Notes: generated by a model not told the origin, from the letters alone. 44,107 nucleotides of DNA from an uncultured Halieaceae bacterium (GCA_913057135.1 CAJXNM010000024.1:1-44107), one strand, 5' to 3'. Positions 1 through 7,401 are shown, numbered from the stretch's first letter. A program made the numbers and translations.

Positions 1-2
1 GC

Positions 3-78
3 GTCCCCTTCGTCTAGTGGCCTAGGACACCGCCCTTTCACGGCGGGAACAGGGGTTCGAACCCCCTAGGGGACGCCA
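3..78 (+). tRNA. tRNA-Glu (anticodon TTC)
   Basis: The 76-nt cloverleaf is complete with an encoded CCA. The acceptor strand GTCCCCT pairs with AGGGGAC. The anticodon stem CCGCC/GGCGG holds the loop CTTTCAC with anticodon TTC, and the T arm has GGTTCGAAC. It lies six bases upstream of the tRNA-Gly gene, so the two are probably co-transcribed from a promoter outside the window. Confidence 0.97.
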
Positions 79-84
79 TTTTCA

Positions 85-160
85 GCGGGAATAGCTCAGT
101 TGGTAGAGCGCAACCTTGCCAAGGTTGAGGTCGCGAGTTCAAGCCTCGTTTCCCGCTCCA
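85..160 (+). tRNA. tRNA-Gly (anticodon GCC), integration target
   Basis: The 76-nt cloverleaf has acceptor GCGGGAA, anticodon stem CAACC/GGTTG around TTGCCAA (anticodon GCC), T arm GCGAG-TTCAAGC-CTCGT and an encoded CCA. Its 3' half (116-160) recurs at 7595-7639 with two differences in the T loop, so this gene is the attachment site of the adjacent element. The 3' half inside the intact gene is next to the element and is therefore probably element-derived. The displaced copy at 7595 carries TTCGAAC and is probably the original host sequence. Both T-loop versions fit the tRNA consensus. Confidence 0.97.
116..160 (+). repeat. attL: 45-bp direct repeat (3' half of tRNA-Gly)
   Basis: This copy matches 7595-7639 at 43 of 45 positions, with mismatches at 141 and 143. 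The first 25 bases (116-140), which cover the anticodon loop and the 5' side of the T stem, are identical to 7595-7619, so strand exchange probably took place there. Confidence 0.93.
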
Positions 161-258
161 AATTTTCCTTTATAAATCAGCGTCTTACCAGATTTTCTGG
201 TCTGCCAGCCGACGGGCCATCATTTTCTATACCCAGCCCGTACCCAACGAGCAGGTAC

Positions 259-293
259 AAAAAAGCCCGGCTTGTGATCCACAGGTGCCGGGC
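259..293 (-). terminator. Intrinsic terminator after the capsid gene
   Basis: Read on the minus strand, a perfect 7-bp stem GCCCGGC/GCCGGGC (287-293 with 265-271) closes a 15-nt loop and is followed by six T (259-264). It lies about 85 bases past the capsid stop and would end the leftward transcript before the tRNA genes. The rest of 161-376 shows no gene that I can support. Confidence 0.85.
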
Positions 294-376
294 AAACCTG
301 CCGTCTCCACCAGCACTTACCGCACCATCGGCCAGGAGGAAGCCCTAAACGGTAAGCGCTGGGTCGGATCAATACG

Positions 377-2092
377 TTAAGCCGTCGTAACGTCCTTGAT
401 TGCAGCAAATGACTCCACGTTGCGAACCGCCACATCCAAATCTGACAACCCGCGAATCCTAATAATGTTCTGATCCATCTTGGTGAAGTTATCCACCAAG
501 AATTCGCCAGAGCTCCAGAAGCCCACAACAACATCACTCCAATTACCAAACGTAACCGCGCTGCACACGCTCGAGCTCGTGCCCTTGGTTAAATCGCTGG
601 GGCTGTTGGTGGTCGATAAGACGCTGTGACCGAGCACGCTGTTATCCCCATTCAAAATGAAGTTTGCCTCTACACCGCCACTCTGGCGCGGAGTCTGTCG
701 CATAGCTGCCACGACCTGGGGGTTGGTCACGAACGCGAGTGATCCCGTCAAAGCGTTCTGCTGTTCAACTTCAGAAACTAGATCGACAAGCGCCGCATAG
801 GTGATAGGGCCGCCATTAGTGCCAAGCGCGACCGAACCAATGCCATTCGTTTGCAACACGCCCGTCGGCTGATTAGCGCCACCGCCTTCCAGGATTACCG
901 CGTCAATGCTGCTTGCGATTTGGCGAGCCATATCCGCTCTTAAGAGCGCCTCTATATCGGGGCTGGACTGTTGGATGGTGCGTCTAGATATTTCCAAAAA
1001 CGACGCCACTGTCTTGGGTGATAGCGTGACCTGAGTAAACGACGGGGTGCTTTCGCTCAGTTGCCCGGTCTCCGTATACCAATTCGCGCTCGTGCCGGTG
1101 GAGGCTTTGGGCAGCGCCACGTCGCCCTCGAGGCCCGAGAGGGTGGTACAGCGCTCCAATACGACGCTCGAGGCCACCAATGCGTCGATAAAGCTGCCAC
1201 CGAGAACCGTAGTCTCCACCAAGTTAGCGCCATTGCTGGGGCTACCAAGCGTAATGTCGCGCTTGCTGTAATTGTTTAAAACCTCACCCGGCAGCACGAT
1301 GCTATCGGGGTGGCGAGCTCGCTTGCGAGTCGTTTCTAGCACCTCTTTTTCGAGCCCAGCCCGACGCCAGTCACCACTGCATTTCGCCTCAATGGCGCGT
1401 GCAAGACTAAAGTCTCGCGTCTCGCGCTTGCTCAAGCCGATGTCCTCGACATCGAGAAGATTTAGCGGTTTGTCCTCCAGTTGATCGAGAATAAACTCGC
1501 GGAACTGGGCGAGGCTCATGCCTCTCGATATAGCGTGCTCGGCCAGGTCCATTCGATTGTGACGCTTTGCGATCCCTACAATCTCAGTGGCTTCGCGCTG
1601 ATAGTTTTGTACGGTTTCCATGTTTGAATCCTTGTGACTTCGAATTTGTGTGATGCGGGCGCTCTGGTCAGCCGGCACCGATACCAGCGACACCTCTAGC
1701 AGGGTCCAGCTGGTAGCAATCGTGTGGCCGTATTTCTCTTGCGTCTCGTCGATGCGGTAACCGATCGAAACCGAGCGCAGAATTCGCGCCCTGGCGTCTC
1801 TCAGCGCCTCTTGCGCCCTTTCGCTTTCTCCAAAGCGCAATGTGCCGATGAGCTCGCCGTCTTGAATGCGAACGTCATCAACCACGCCAATAGGCGACTC
1901 GTCGGCCTTGTGAGCCAACAGCAGGGGAAAGGGGGAACGGGATAGGTCGATTGACTCTCGGTCGATCTGTAACACTTCCATGATGCCGTAGCGTGCTACC
2001 GGCGCGCTTGTGGCAAGTACAGCGGTTGCTGTATCACCATCGGCGCGAACCGATATTGGGCATTCAATGGAACGGTATTTGGTTTGGGCCAT
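377..2092 (-). CDS. Prohead protease-HK97 major capsid fusion protein
   Basis: This 571-aa protein joins two phage head proteins. Residues about 1-155 look like a U35/S78 prohead protease: the histidine in LLLAHKADE (H61), the serine in RSVSIGYR (S109), and the conserved LLEVSLVSVPAD. From about 158 a scaffold-like delta domain leads to an HK97-fold capsid, with RDITLGSPSNGANLV near the expected processing point and a region rich in NQPTGVL, FVTNP and GDNSVLG type motifs. The start at 2092 is chosen because GGAGGT lies six bases upstream; the frame is open further upstream to 2215. A second start at 1621 with AAGGA seven bases upstream could give a separate 414-aa capsid. It is the last gene before attL. 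The fold assignments come from motif recognition, so the catalytic residues are inferred. Confidence 0.9.
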   Translation of the reverse strand: MAQTKYRSIECPISVRADGDTATAVLATSAPVARYGIMEVLQIDRESIDLSRSPFPLLLAHKADESPIGVVDDVRIQDGELIGTLRFGESERAQEALRDARARILRSVSIGYRIDETQEKYGHTIATSWTLLEVSLVSVPADQSARITQIRSHKDSNMETVQNYQREATEIVGIAKRHNRMDLAEHAISRGMSLAQFREFILDQLEDKPLNLLDVEDIGLSKRETRDFSLARAIEAKCSGDWRRAGLEKEVLETTRKRARHPDSIVLPGEVLNNYSKRDITLGSPSNGANLVETTVLGGSFIDALVASSVVLERCTTLSGLEGDVALPKASTGTSANWYTETGQLSESTPSFTQVTLSPKTVASFLEISRRTIQQSSPDIEALLRADMARQIASSIDAVILEGGGANQPTGVLQTNGIGSVALGTNGGPITYAALVDLVSEVEQQNALTGSLAFVTNPQVVAAMRQTPRQSGGVEANFILNGDNSVLGHSVLSTTNSPSDLTKGTSSSVCSAVTFGNWSDVVVGFWSSGEFLVDNFTKMDQNIIRIRGLSDLDVAVRNVESFAAIKDVTTA

Positions 2093-2219
2093 GTATTCAC
2101 CTCCGGTAACTGCGCCCATACGAAAACAGCCTGCATAGCAGGTTGCGGTTTTTTGGGTTGCAGCTCCGCAGGTGACAGCCTGGGGGGCGATCGCCGGGTG
2201 ACGCCCGGCCAGCACAGTA

Positions 2220-2228
2220 AGTATAGCA
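2220..2228 (-). promoter_or_regulatory. Possible extended -10 promoter for the capsid gene
   Basis: Read on the minus strand, TGCTATACT is an extended -10 element (TGN plus TATACT), with no good -35. Transcription would begin near 2213, giving a leader of about 120 nt. That leader starts with a GCCGGG-CGTCA-CCCGGC hairpin (about 2192-2209) that could act as an operator or stabilise the RNA. Confidence 0.4.
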
Positions 2229-2272
2229 ATTTTGCCTACGCCTTTGATAGTAAAACCGGCAAAAATCGAGCA

Positions 2273-2300
2273 TTTACGCGGGTTTTAGGGCACATATAAT
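2273..2300 (+). promoter_or_regulatory. Possible rightward promoter in the satellite
   Basis: TTTACG (2273-2278), a 16-base spacer and a perfect TATAAT (2295-2300) form a plausible sigma-70 promoter. It faces right, against every gene of the element and towards the iteron array. No plus-strand gene follows. It could make an antisense or origin-activating RNA, or be chance in an AT-rich stretch. Confidence 0.3.
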
Positions 2301-2418
2301 ACGAACCGAAACCAGAGCGCCAAGCAGAAATATTACGCCGTGCTCGCGAAGCACCGGCCGCGGAATCCGCCCGGAAGGACCCATTGCACCCCCCCTGCCA
2401 GGGCCACCACAGCGCCCG

Positions 2419-2490
2419 GTGAACGCGTCCAGTCGCCGGTGAACGCGTCCAGAGACGCTGTGAACGCGTCCAGTCGCCGGTGAACGCGTG
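2419..2490. repeat. Four-copy iteron array, GGTGAACGCGTCC-type
   Basis: GTGAACGCGT begins at 2419, 2439, 2460 and 2480, so the period is 20-21 bp, about two helical turns. The first three copies continue CCAG, and copies 1, 2 and 4 are preceded by CG or CCG, so the full unit is about 20 bp. The GGTGAAC core resembles, as I recall them, the type I iterons bound by the P4 alpha primase-helicase. The array fills the gap just past the stop of the 129-aa gene. A replication or packaging site is inferred, not shown. Confidence 0.75.
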
Positions 2491-2493
2491 CGC

Positions 2494-2883
2494 TCAAGCC
2501 TCTGCATCAACCACCAGCGCATCAGCCGCCTCGATGATTACGTCAGAAAAAATGCCCCAGCCGCGGCCATGCCCAGCAAGGGCCGGCGATAGCTCATCCA
2601 CCGGTGGCAATAAGAACTGACCCAGCTGGGCCCTGGGCACGCCACTGATTTTTCGCCAGCGACTGCCGGGTACCCATAGAAAAAAATCTTTTTGCTTGTT
2701 GCCGACGTACACCCAGGCTGCGAAAACTTCCAAAGTGAGCGGCGAGACTTCGACGATCATACTCTGCCGAAAAAGCGCTTCGCGCTCGTCGGTATCACGC
2801 CATTCCGCCGGAATATGACAGGCGTCCTTAAAGCATCGCGCCACGTTGGTTGATCGCTTGTTGTAGCTATATCGCTTTGCCAT
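2494..2883 (-). CDS. Hypothetical satellite protein, 129 aa
   Basis: I do not recognise this protein. It begins with a basic segment (MAKRYSYNKRST), has a short hydrophobic middle (VFAAWVYVG), then aromatic and proline-rich stretches (FFLWVPG, FLLPPVDEL) and an acidic, alanine-rich tail. No signal peptide, transmembrane helix or zinc motif is visible. GGAG lies about six bases before the ATG. It stands between the ori-like region and the iteron array, upstream of the capsid gene, so a role in replication control, head assembly or redirection of helper packaging is possible, but this rests on position only. Confidence 0.7.
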   Translation of the reverse strand: MAKRYSYNKRSTNVARCFKDACHIPAEWRDTDEREALFRQSMIVEVSPLTLEVFAAWVYVGNKQKDFFLWVPGSRWRKISGVPRAQLGQFLLPPVDELSPALAGHGRGWGIFSDVIIEAADALVVDAEA

Positions 2884-2901
2884 TTTCTGCTCCGTTTTGA
2901 C

Positions 2902-3161
2902 TTACAACCTCAATGAGGTTGCAACAGGTTGTAATCGCCCTGAAACCCGCATAAACACTGGGTTTTTGGCCAACATTGCAACCTACCCCCGGTTTTCAAA
3001 CTATTTTTCGATAGCAACGCATATACCCCTTTAACTGCCTCTATCTATTTTTAGTTTGAATATTGGAATTAGGTTGTATGTTGTAGTAAATCGGCCTGAA
3101 AGCCGCATAAACACTAGGTTTTTGCCTACCTGCAACCTCATTACAACCTCAGTGAGGTTGC
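2902..3161. repeat. Symmetric palindrome/iteron region, candidate replication origin
   Basis: Two 17-bp palindromes, CAACCTCAATGAGGTTG (2905-2921) and CAACCTCAGTGAGGTTG (3144-3160), mark the ends, each preceded by TTA and followed by C. Inside are two direct repeats (about 2927-2985 and 3079-3139) sharing the core GCATAAACACT and flanked by GGTTGT and GCAACCT. At the centre, TTCAAACTA (2995-3003) and TAGTTTGAA (3052-3060) form an inverted repeat around an AT-rich stretch. At least eight GGTTG/CAACC units occur. Repeats arranged about an AT-rich core beside primase and helicase genes suggest an origin. The right palindrome overlaps the vapE stop region. It could instead be an operator region for the genes to its left. 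Confidence 0.7.
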
Positions 3162-4430
3162 GGAAGGATTCCTCATCGGCGGCATCCCGTAGCGACGGCC
3201 CTTGCCTTTCTCGATGCCTAGATTTTTCAACTGCTTGCCGAGCTCGGTAGGGCCAGACCGATTGGTGTTGGGCCAGCCAATTTCCTCGAGAATCTCAGTA
3301 CTGGTCTGCCAATCCGCACGCCCCGTGGCGTCAAAGTCGTAAACGTCCAGCAAGCGCTCGCGCATCGGTTGATCTTCGAACCCGTACACCACTTTGGCGT
3401 GCATGGCCTCTTCACCTGGCGTCAGCCACCACTGATCGCCGCCGGTGTACATTGCCCAGGCCTCGGCCCAGATCGCCTCTGCAAGCCCCTGAGGCCACTC
3501 AAATCGCCTAGTGACCGTCACAGGCCAGAACCGCCGGTTGCCGGTGTCATCGACGAGAAATTTCGGCTGATTCACCGTAGCGGCGAACACGGTACTGCGC
3601 GCCGACCGGGTAGCCTCATACGCGTAGGGTTTGCGTATCTCGTCGCACTGGTCAGTCAGAAAGGCCTTCATAGCCGCTATGTCGGACTTCTTAAATGTCG
3701 AATCGAGCTCGCCCAGCTCAATCAACCAATTTGAAGTCGCCGCGATCTTTGAGTCTTTGTTGCTAGGGTCGAGCGTACGCCCGAACGAACCATACTCGCG
3801 GATCGGCTCGGGTATTAGGTGATACAGCAGCGACGTTTTCGCAATGCCCTGCGCGCCGACAAGAGTTAACACGTACCCATACTCAGGTCGCGCACCGGAG
3901 ACCGCATGCTCGCAAAAATCGGTTGCCGCGCATGCTTGTATTAGCCATCGGTTAAGGGCCACACGCGCCCACTCTGGCGGCTCTAGGCCGGCCCCCTCAA
4001 TTAGCTGCCCGATTGGATCGGACACCCCCCCGGCGGGTAAATTTTTAATGTAGTCGAGCGGTGGATTTGACAGAGACAAGCGCGCCAGGGGGGCAAGAAA
4101 CCGACTGACCGCCACCGCCGGCAGTCCATGCCTCGCCGCCTCTGACTCGAGCAGCGCACGCACCATGTCGTAGTCGTTTTCATCATGGCCGACAGATCGC
4201 ACGTTGATTGCACGCAGACGCTTGTGGTGAACGTCCCAACAGACACTAATGCCGCAGCTGCTCAACAGCGCCGCGACATTTTCGGCAGTCGCCAACACGC
4301 GCACCTCGCCATTTTTCAGTAGCTTAACGTCGGGAAAATCGACCTCATCGAGCGCCGGCCCGCGCAGGCTGCTCAGTGTGAGTGGTTTAGTTTCAACAGG
4401 CTCCACTGCGCGCCCTGGTAGTTTATCCAT
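3141..4430 (-). CDS. VapE/VirE-type P-loop ATPase (satellite replication helicase)
   Basis: This 429-aa protein matches the virulence-associated E family, superfamily 3-like ATPases common in satellites and islands, where they are thought to unwind the element's origin. Walker A is GAQGIAKTS (192-200), the acidic Walker B is in WLIELGEL (235-242), and a GNRRFWPV motif (about 297-304) supplies candidate arginine fingers. The C-terminal 80 residues may form a winged-helix DNA-binding domain. The start overlaps the end of the primase gene by 8 bases, with GAGG seven bases upstream, so the two are translationally coupled and probably work as primase plus helicase. Confidence 0.88.
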   Translation of the reverse strand: MDKLPGRAVEPVETKPLTLSSLRGPALDEVDFPDVKLLKNGEVRVLATAENVAALLSSCGISVCWDVHHKRLRAINVRSVGHDENDYDMVRALLESEAARHGLPAVAVSRFLAPLARLSLSNPPLDYIKNLPAGGVSDPIGQLIEGAGLEPPEWARVALNRWLIQACAATDFCEHAVSGARPEYGYVLTLVGAQGIAKTSLLYHLIPEPIREYGSFGRTLDPSNKDSKIAATSNWLIELGELDSTFKKSDIAAMKAFLTDQCDEIRKPYAYEATRSARSTVFAATVNQPKFLVDDTGNRRFWPVTVTRRFEWPQGLAEAIWAEAWAMYTGGDQWWLTPGEEAMHAKVVYGFEDQPMRERLLDVYDFDATGRADWQTSTEILEEIGWPNTNRSGPTELGKQLKNLGIEKGKGRRYGMPPMRNPSATSLRL

Positions 4431-5232
4431 CGCGCAGCCTCACATAGTCGTTGTAATCGTTGTCGCCGGGTGCGCGATCTAGGCCGCTAAAATCGGGCAC
4501 ACGCCAGTCAAGGCCCGTTGCTTTTGCGGCCTTATGCCCGGCGTCGTCATCGTCAGCCATCACCCGTACAGGTCGCCTAGGGAATGCACGTACTGCCCAT
4601 TTGGCGACGTTGCCCAGCTGCCCGGCGCTGAATGCGACCACTACAGTGTCGCCGGTGTCTTCGTGCAGCGACGCGCCGGTGGCGAATCCCTCAACGATCC
4701 AAACCGAATCGCCGCCGGCAAAAGTAAAATTGACGCCAGCCTGGGGAGCGCCGGGCAAAAAGCCCTTCGTGCCGTCTTCGCCGATGAATTGCAGCGTGGT
4801 CAGCTGCCCTCGCCGGTAAGAGGGAACCACAAGCAAATTCCCGCGCCCCCTGACATTCCCTGGCGCATGCTCAAACTCAGTGCCCACGACGCCAATGCCG
4901 TGTGGCTTGATCCGCTTGCGTACCAGGTAGGGGTGATTAGGCTGTGCTGCTGTAGTTAAGCCCCATAGCTCAACCGCTCGAGCGTTAGGCGTCGGCATTT
5001 CGGCCACAACTTCAGCCCGGCGCGGCAGCAACGGTCGCTCTTGCTCGAGGCCCACAGCCTGCGCCAGGTCTTTGAAGTCGCACCCGTTGCGGCAGTGCAG
5101 CAGAATTTGGCTGTGGCCTTGCTTGATATGGAATCGGTCGGTTCCGCCACATAAAAGACACGCCCCCTCGTACTGTGTGCCATTGCGCCTGAGCCCCAAT
5201 CGTTGGGCTGTTTCAGTGATATTGGTAAGCAT
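4423..5232 (-). CDS. Zinc-finger/TOPRIM primase of the satellite
   Basis: This 269-aa protein has an N-terminal zinc-ribbon with C25, C28, C47 and C51 (CLLCGG and LLHCRNGC), as in DNA primases. A TOPRIM-like domain follows, with the glutamate in VWIVEGFATG (E181) and the acidic cluster in VMADDDDAG (227-230). It should make RNA primers at the element's origin. The start at 5232 has AGGTGA about eight bases upstream and puts the zinc finger close to the N-terminus. The frame stays open further upstream to 5412, but that part lies over alpA and looks non-coding. Confidence 0.88.
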   Translation of the reverse strand: MLTNITETAQRLGLRRNGTQYEGACLLCGGTDRFHIKQGHSQILLHCRNGCDFKDLAQAVGLEQERPLLPRRAEVVAEMPTPNARAVELWGLTTAAQPNHPYLVRKRIKPHGIGVVGTEFEHAPGNVRGRGNLLVVPSYRRGQLTTLQFIGEDGTKGFLPGAPQAGVNFTFAGGDSVWIVEGFATGASLHEDTGDTVVVAFSAGQLGNVAKWAVRAFPRRPVRVMADDDDAGHKAAKATGLDWRVPDFSGLDRAPGDNDYNDYVRLRDG

Positions 5233-5279
5233 CGTATAATTCACCTGCTGTCGGTCTTGGTCGGTCGATGGTTGCGTCG

Positions 5280-5315
5280 ATGCCGGTTGGGTAGTCCCCT
5301 GCCGGCATTTTTTTT
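5280..5315 (+). terminator. Rightward intrinsic terminator, antisense to the satellite genes
   Basis: ATGCCGG (5280-5286) pairs with CCGGCAT (5302-5308). The loop contains a further GGG/CCC inner stem, and eight T (5308-5315) follow on the plus strand. On the minus strand the hairpin is not followed by T, so it can only stop rightward transcription. It sits between primase and alpA, where no plus-strand gene exists. It would keep antisense RNA out of alpA and the integrase operon. Confidence 0.75.
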
Positions 5316-5320
5316 GCGCG

Positions 5321-5572
5321 CTAGGCCACCTGTGTCTGTGCTGTGCAATGCTGCTCACGGCATTGGGCAAGCCATCGATCGAGCTCTGCGCGCTCGTAAA
5401 ACACGCGGGCATTGCGTGATGCTTGCTTGTGGTAGGCCGGGGCTTGAACGCCGGCTAAAAGCCCATCGACGCGAGCGCGCCGCAGTGTGTATTGGCTATA
5501 GCCGAGATAGCGCGCCGCCTCGGCGGTATTTAACCGAGACGCAGCAGGGGATTCGTTGGTGTGGTCTTGCAT
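5321..5572 (-). CDS. AlpA/MerR-like helix-turn-helix regulator or excisionase
   Basis: This 83-aa protein has a winged helix-turn-helix of the AlpA/excisionase type at residues about 13-70 (LNTAEAARYLGYSQYTLRRARVD, then a wing with NARVFYERAELDRWLA). In satellites AlpA proteins activate excision and replication or act as directionality factors. GGAGGC lies five bases before the ATG, and a promoter plus an inverted repeat sit just upstream. It stands before the primase-helicase pair, consistent with a master switch. Confidence 0.85.
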   Translation of the reverse strand: MQDHTNESPAASRLNTAEAARYLGYSQYTLRRARVDGLLAGVQAPAYHKQASRNARVFYERAELDRWLAQCREQHCTAQTQVA

Positions 5573-5581
5573 GACAAGCCT

Positions 5582-5634
5582 CCATCGGTTTGTGTATCGA
5601 TGGGGCTAATAGTGGGGAATCGTTTGGGTCTAAA
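5582..5634 (-). promoter_or_regulatory. alpA promoter with inverted repeat
   Basis: On the minus strand, TTTAGA (5629-5634), a 17-base spacer and TATTAG (5606-5611) form a sigma-70-like promoter. Just downstream, CCATCG (5582-5587) and CGATGG (5598-5603) form an inverted repeat covering the start of the transcript. This could be an operator for a helper-phage or AlpA regulator, or a hairpin near the ribosome site. Confidence 0.5.
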
Positions 5635-5639
5635 TTTAC

Positions 5640-6113
5640 TTAGTTTTTCTTGTTTTTCTGAGTAAATCGATCAATGAACCATCGGTTTGCTTTGAAGTAT
5701 TTTGAGTGAGCATTGGCGACCGTTGAAAGCTGGACGTTGTGCTTCTGAGCCACTCGCCGTTTTACTTCATCCCTAGTCAGCCGGCGGTGTTTCTTTCTGT
5801 CATTGCACTTTATCGCCCGCTCATAGGCAAGGGCAAGCTGTATTTCCTTTTCACTCTGTACTTTGATCTCTTTGCCGTCTCGCACAACGGAGGCCTTGAT
5901 CTTTCGACCGCGTAGCAGCTCTGCTACGGCAAGCATGAATTCATCGTTTGGAAAGTCGCGCTCGAGTATGTCAGCAGCGGTGGCCTGTTGCTGCTCTTTG
6001 CTCATCTGCCGAATAGAATGTAGCTCGCCAAACCGCCGTAGCCGCGCTCTCAGGCCGTCGAGGCCTGACTTGAAAGAGGCCTCAATTTCCTCTTTTGTTA
6101 AATCGTCATCCAT
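5640..6113 (-). CDS. Hypothetical satellite protein, 157 aa, basic
   Basis: I do not recognise this protein. It is charged and helical: an acidic N-terminus (MDDDLTKEEIEASF), a central helical region, and a lysine/arginine-rich C-terminal part (KCNDRKKHRRLTRDEVKRR) followed by a segment that could be a helix-turn-helix (VAQKHNVQLSTVANAHSKYF). A DNA-binding role is likely. The start at 6113 is preferred, with GAGGGG about ten bases upstream; an in-frame ATG at 6134 overlaps the integrase stop. Either way it directly follows the integrase and is likely co-transcribed with it. Confidence 0.75.
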   Translation of the reverse strand: MDDDLTKEEIEASFKSGLDGLRARLRRFGELHSIRQMSKEQQQATAADILERDFPNDEFMLAVAELLRGRKIKASVVRDGKEIKVQSEKEIQLALAYERAIKCNDRKKHRRLTRDEVKRRVAQKHNVQLSTVANAHSKYFKANRWFIDRFTQKNKKN

Positions 6114-6126
6114 TGCCACAGCCCCT

Positions 6127-7401
6127 CTAGTCATCCAACACGGCCACCGCCGCCGAATAGTGCTCCGGCGCCAGGTGAGCGTAGCGCTCAGTCAATTTAA
6201 TATCTGAATGACCAAGCAACCCCTTTACCGTATAAATGTTCACGCCGCGCATCACTAGTGTCGACGCGTAGTGGTGCCGTAGGTCATGGAAACGGAAATT
6301 GTCGATCTTCGCCGCCTTGAGCACCGCGCCCCAAGACCTGCGGACATTGTCCAATTGACCGCCAGTGACAGGGCTCTTAAATACGAGGCCTTCGCGCTCG
6401 CCGGTCTGATTAGCCCACTGTGTTAGTGCATCGACCGCCTTTGCGGGTAAGGGCACATGACGCGTGCTTTTGCTCTTGGCTTTCTCGCCGATAACAGTCA
6501 CGCGCTTGGCTTGCAGATCGAGCTCCGACCACTCGAGACTCAGCGCCTCGCCTCGGCGCAAACCACTGTACATGCACAGCAGCACAATGGGCGTTAAGTG
6601 ATCGCCAAAGCCACCGGCAGGTATGGCCGGAAAAAGCTCGTAACCGCGCTCAGAGCGCCATTGGTTAGCGCTGTCGCGCTCTGCTATCAGCCTATCGTCT
6701 CGCTCGCGTAGGGCCGCCAGTAGGCGCTTTTCCTCGCTCTCGCTAAGGTAGCGTGTCTTTGGGTTTTTATCGCCTTTAATTTGCGCTAGTCCAGCGATTG
6801 GGTTGCTGTTCAGCATGCGCTTTTTCACCGCGACATTGAGCAGTGCTTTTAAAAGGCCCACGTCACGGTTGATTGTCGACGGCTTAATGCCGGCCTGGGC
6901 ACGCCTGCCACGCCAGTCTGTAACATATGACTCGGTTATTTCGGATAGGTCGAGATCAAGGGCACAGCGCCACTTGGCGCGTATATCTTGCACGATGGCT
7001 TTCCTGCTCTTGGTGTCTCTGTCTTGCAGGTATTTCTCGTAGTGTTGGTCGATGAATGCGCGCAGCGTCGAGGCCTTCTGCTTTTCGGCATCGGCGATTG
7101 ATTCTCGCTTGGCTAAATTCAGATCAAGCCCGGCAGCGACCTCGCCGGCCTTCTGCTTGGCGATCTTGCGCGCCTGGGCGAGCGCCAGTCGGTTGGCTCT
7201 GCCAATGGTGTAGGTTTTGTCCTTGTGATCTACCGGCGATCGATAGCGCAGGTCATAGGACACCGTACCCGTTGCAGACACTCGCACGATGAAACCCGTC
7301 TGCTCAGAGTCGTAAATCTTGTAAATCTTGCCGGTTGGCTTCAGTGACGCCACAAGCGTCTGAGTAATCCGCGTGCGTGTTTTGCTTTCTTTGGCAGCCA
7401 T
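6127..7401 (-). CDS. Tyrosine-recombinase integrase
   Basis: This 424-aa protein catalyses integration into tRNA-Gly. It has a DUF4102-type N-terminal arm-binding domain (about 10-95), a helical core-binding domain (about 110-200) and a catalytic domain with R282 (SGLRRGE), a lysine in the IGEKAKS strand, H372 and R375 (FHDLRHHYAS), H398 (LLGHSD) and nucleophile Y407 (ERYAHL). All catalytic residues are present, so it should be active. It is adjacent to the right att copy, distal to the intact tRNA. A TATATT box lies about 30 bases upstream, in the AT-rich att region. Confidence 0.97.
   Translation of the reverse strand: MAAKESKTRTRITQTLVASLKPTGKIYKIYDSEQTGFIVRVSATGTVSYDLRYRSPVDHKDKTYTIGRANRLALAQARKIAKQKAGEVAAGLDLNLAKRESIADAEKQKASTLRAFIDQHYEKYLQDRDTKSRKAIVQDIRAKWRCALDLDLSEITESYVTDWRGRRAQAGIKPSTINRDVGLLKALLNVAVKKRMLNSNPIAGLAQIKGDKNPKTRYLSESEEKRLLAALRERDDRLIAERDSANQWRSERGYELFPAIPAGGFGDHLTPIVLLCMYSGLRRGEALSLEWSELDLQAKRVTVIGEKAKSKSTRHVPLPAKAVDALTQWANQTGEREGLVFKSPVTGGQLDNVRRSWGAVLKAAKIDNFRFHDLRHHYASTLVMRGVNIYTVKGLLGHSDIKLTERYAHLAPEHYSAAVAVLDD

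Noticed and set aside
2419-2490. Repeat array as a CRISPR
   Set aside because: The period is 20-21 bp with almost no unique spacer, and no cas gene is present.
5233-5412. N-terminal extension of the primase over alpA
   Set aside because: The sequence is low in recognisable structure, overlaps alpA in another frame and precedes a good ribosome site at 5232.
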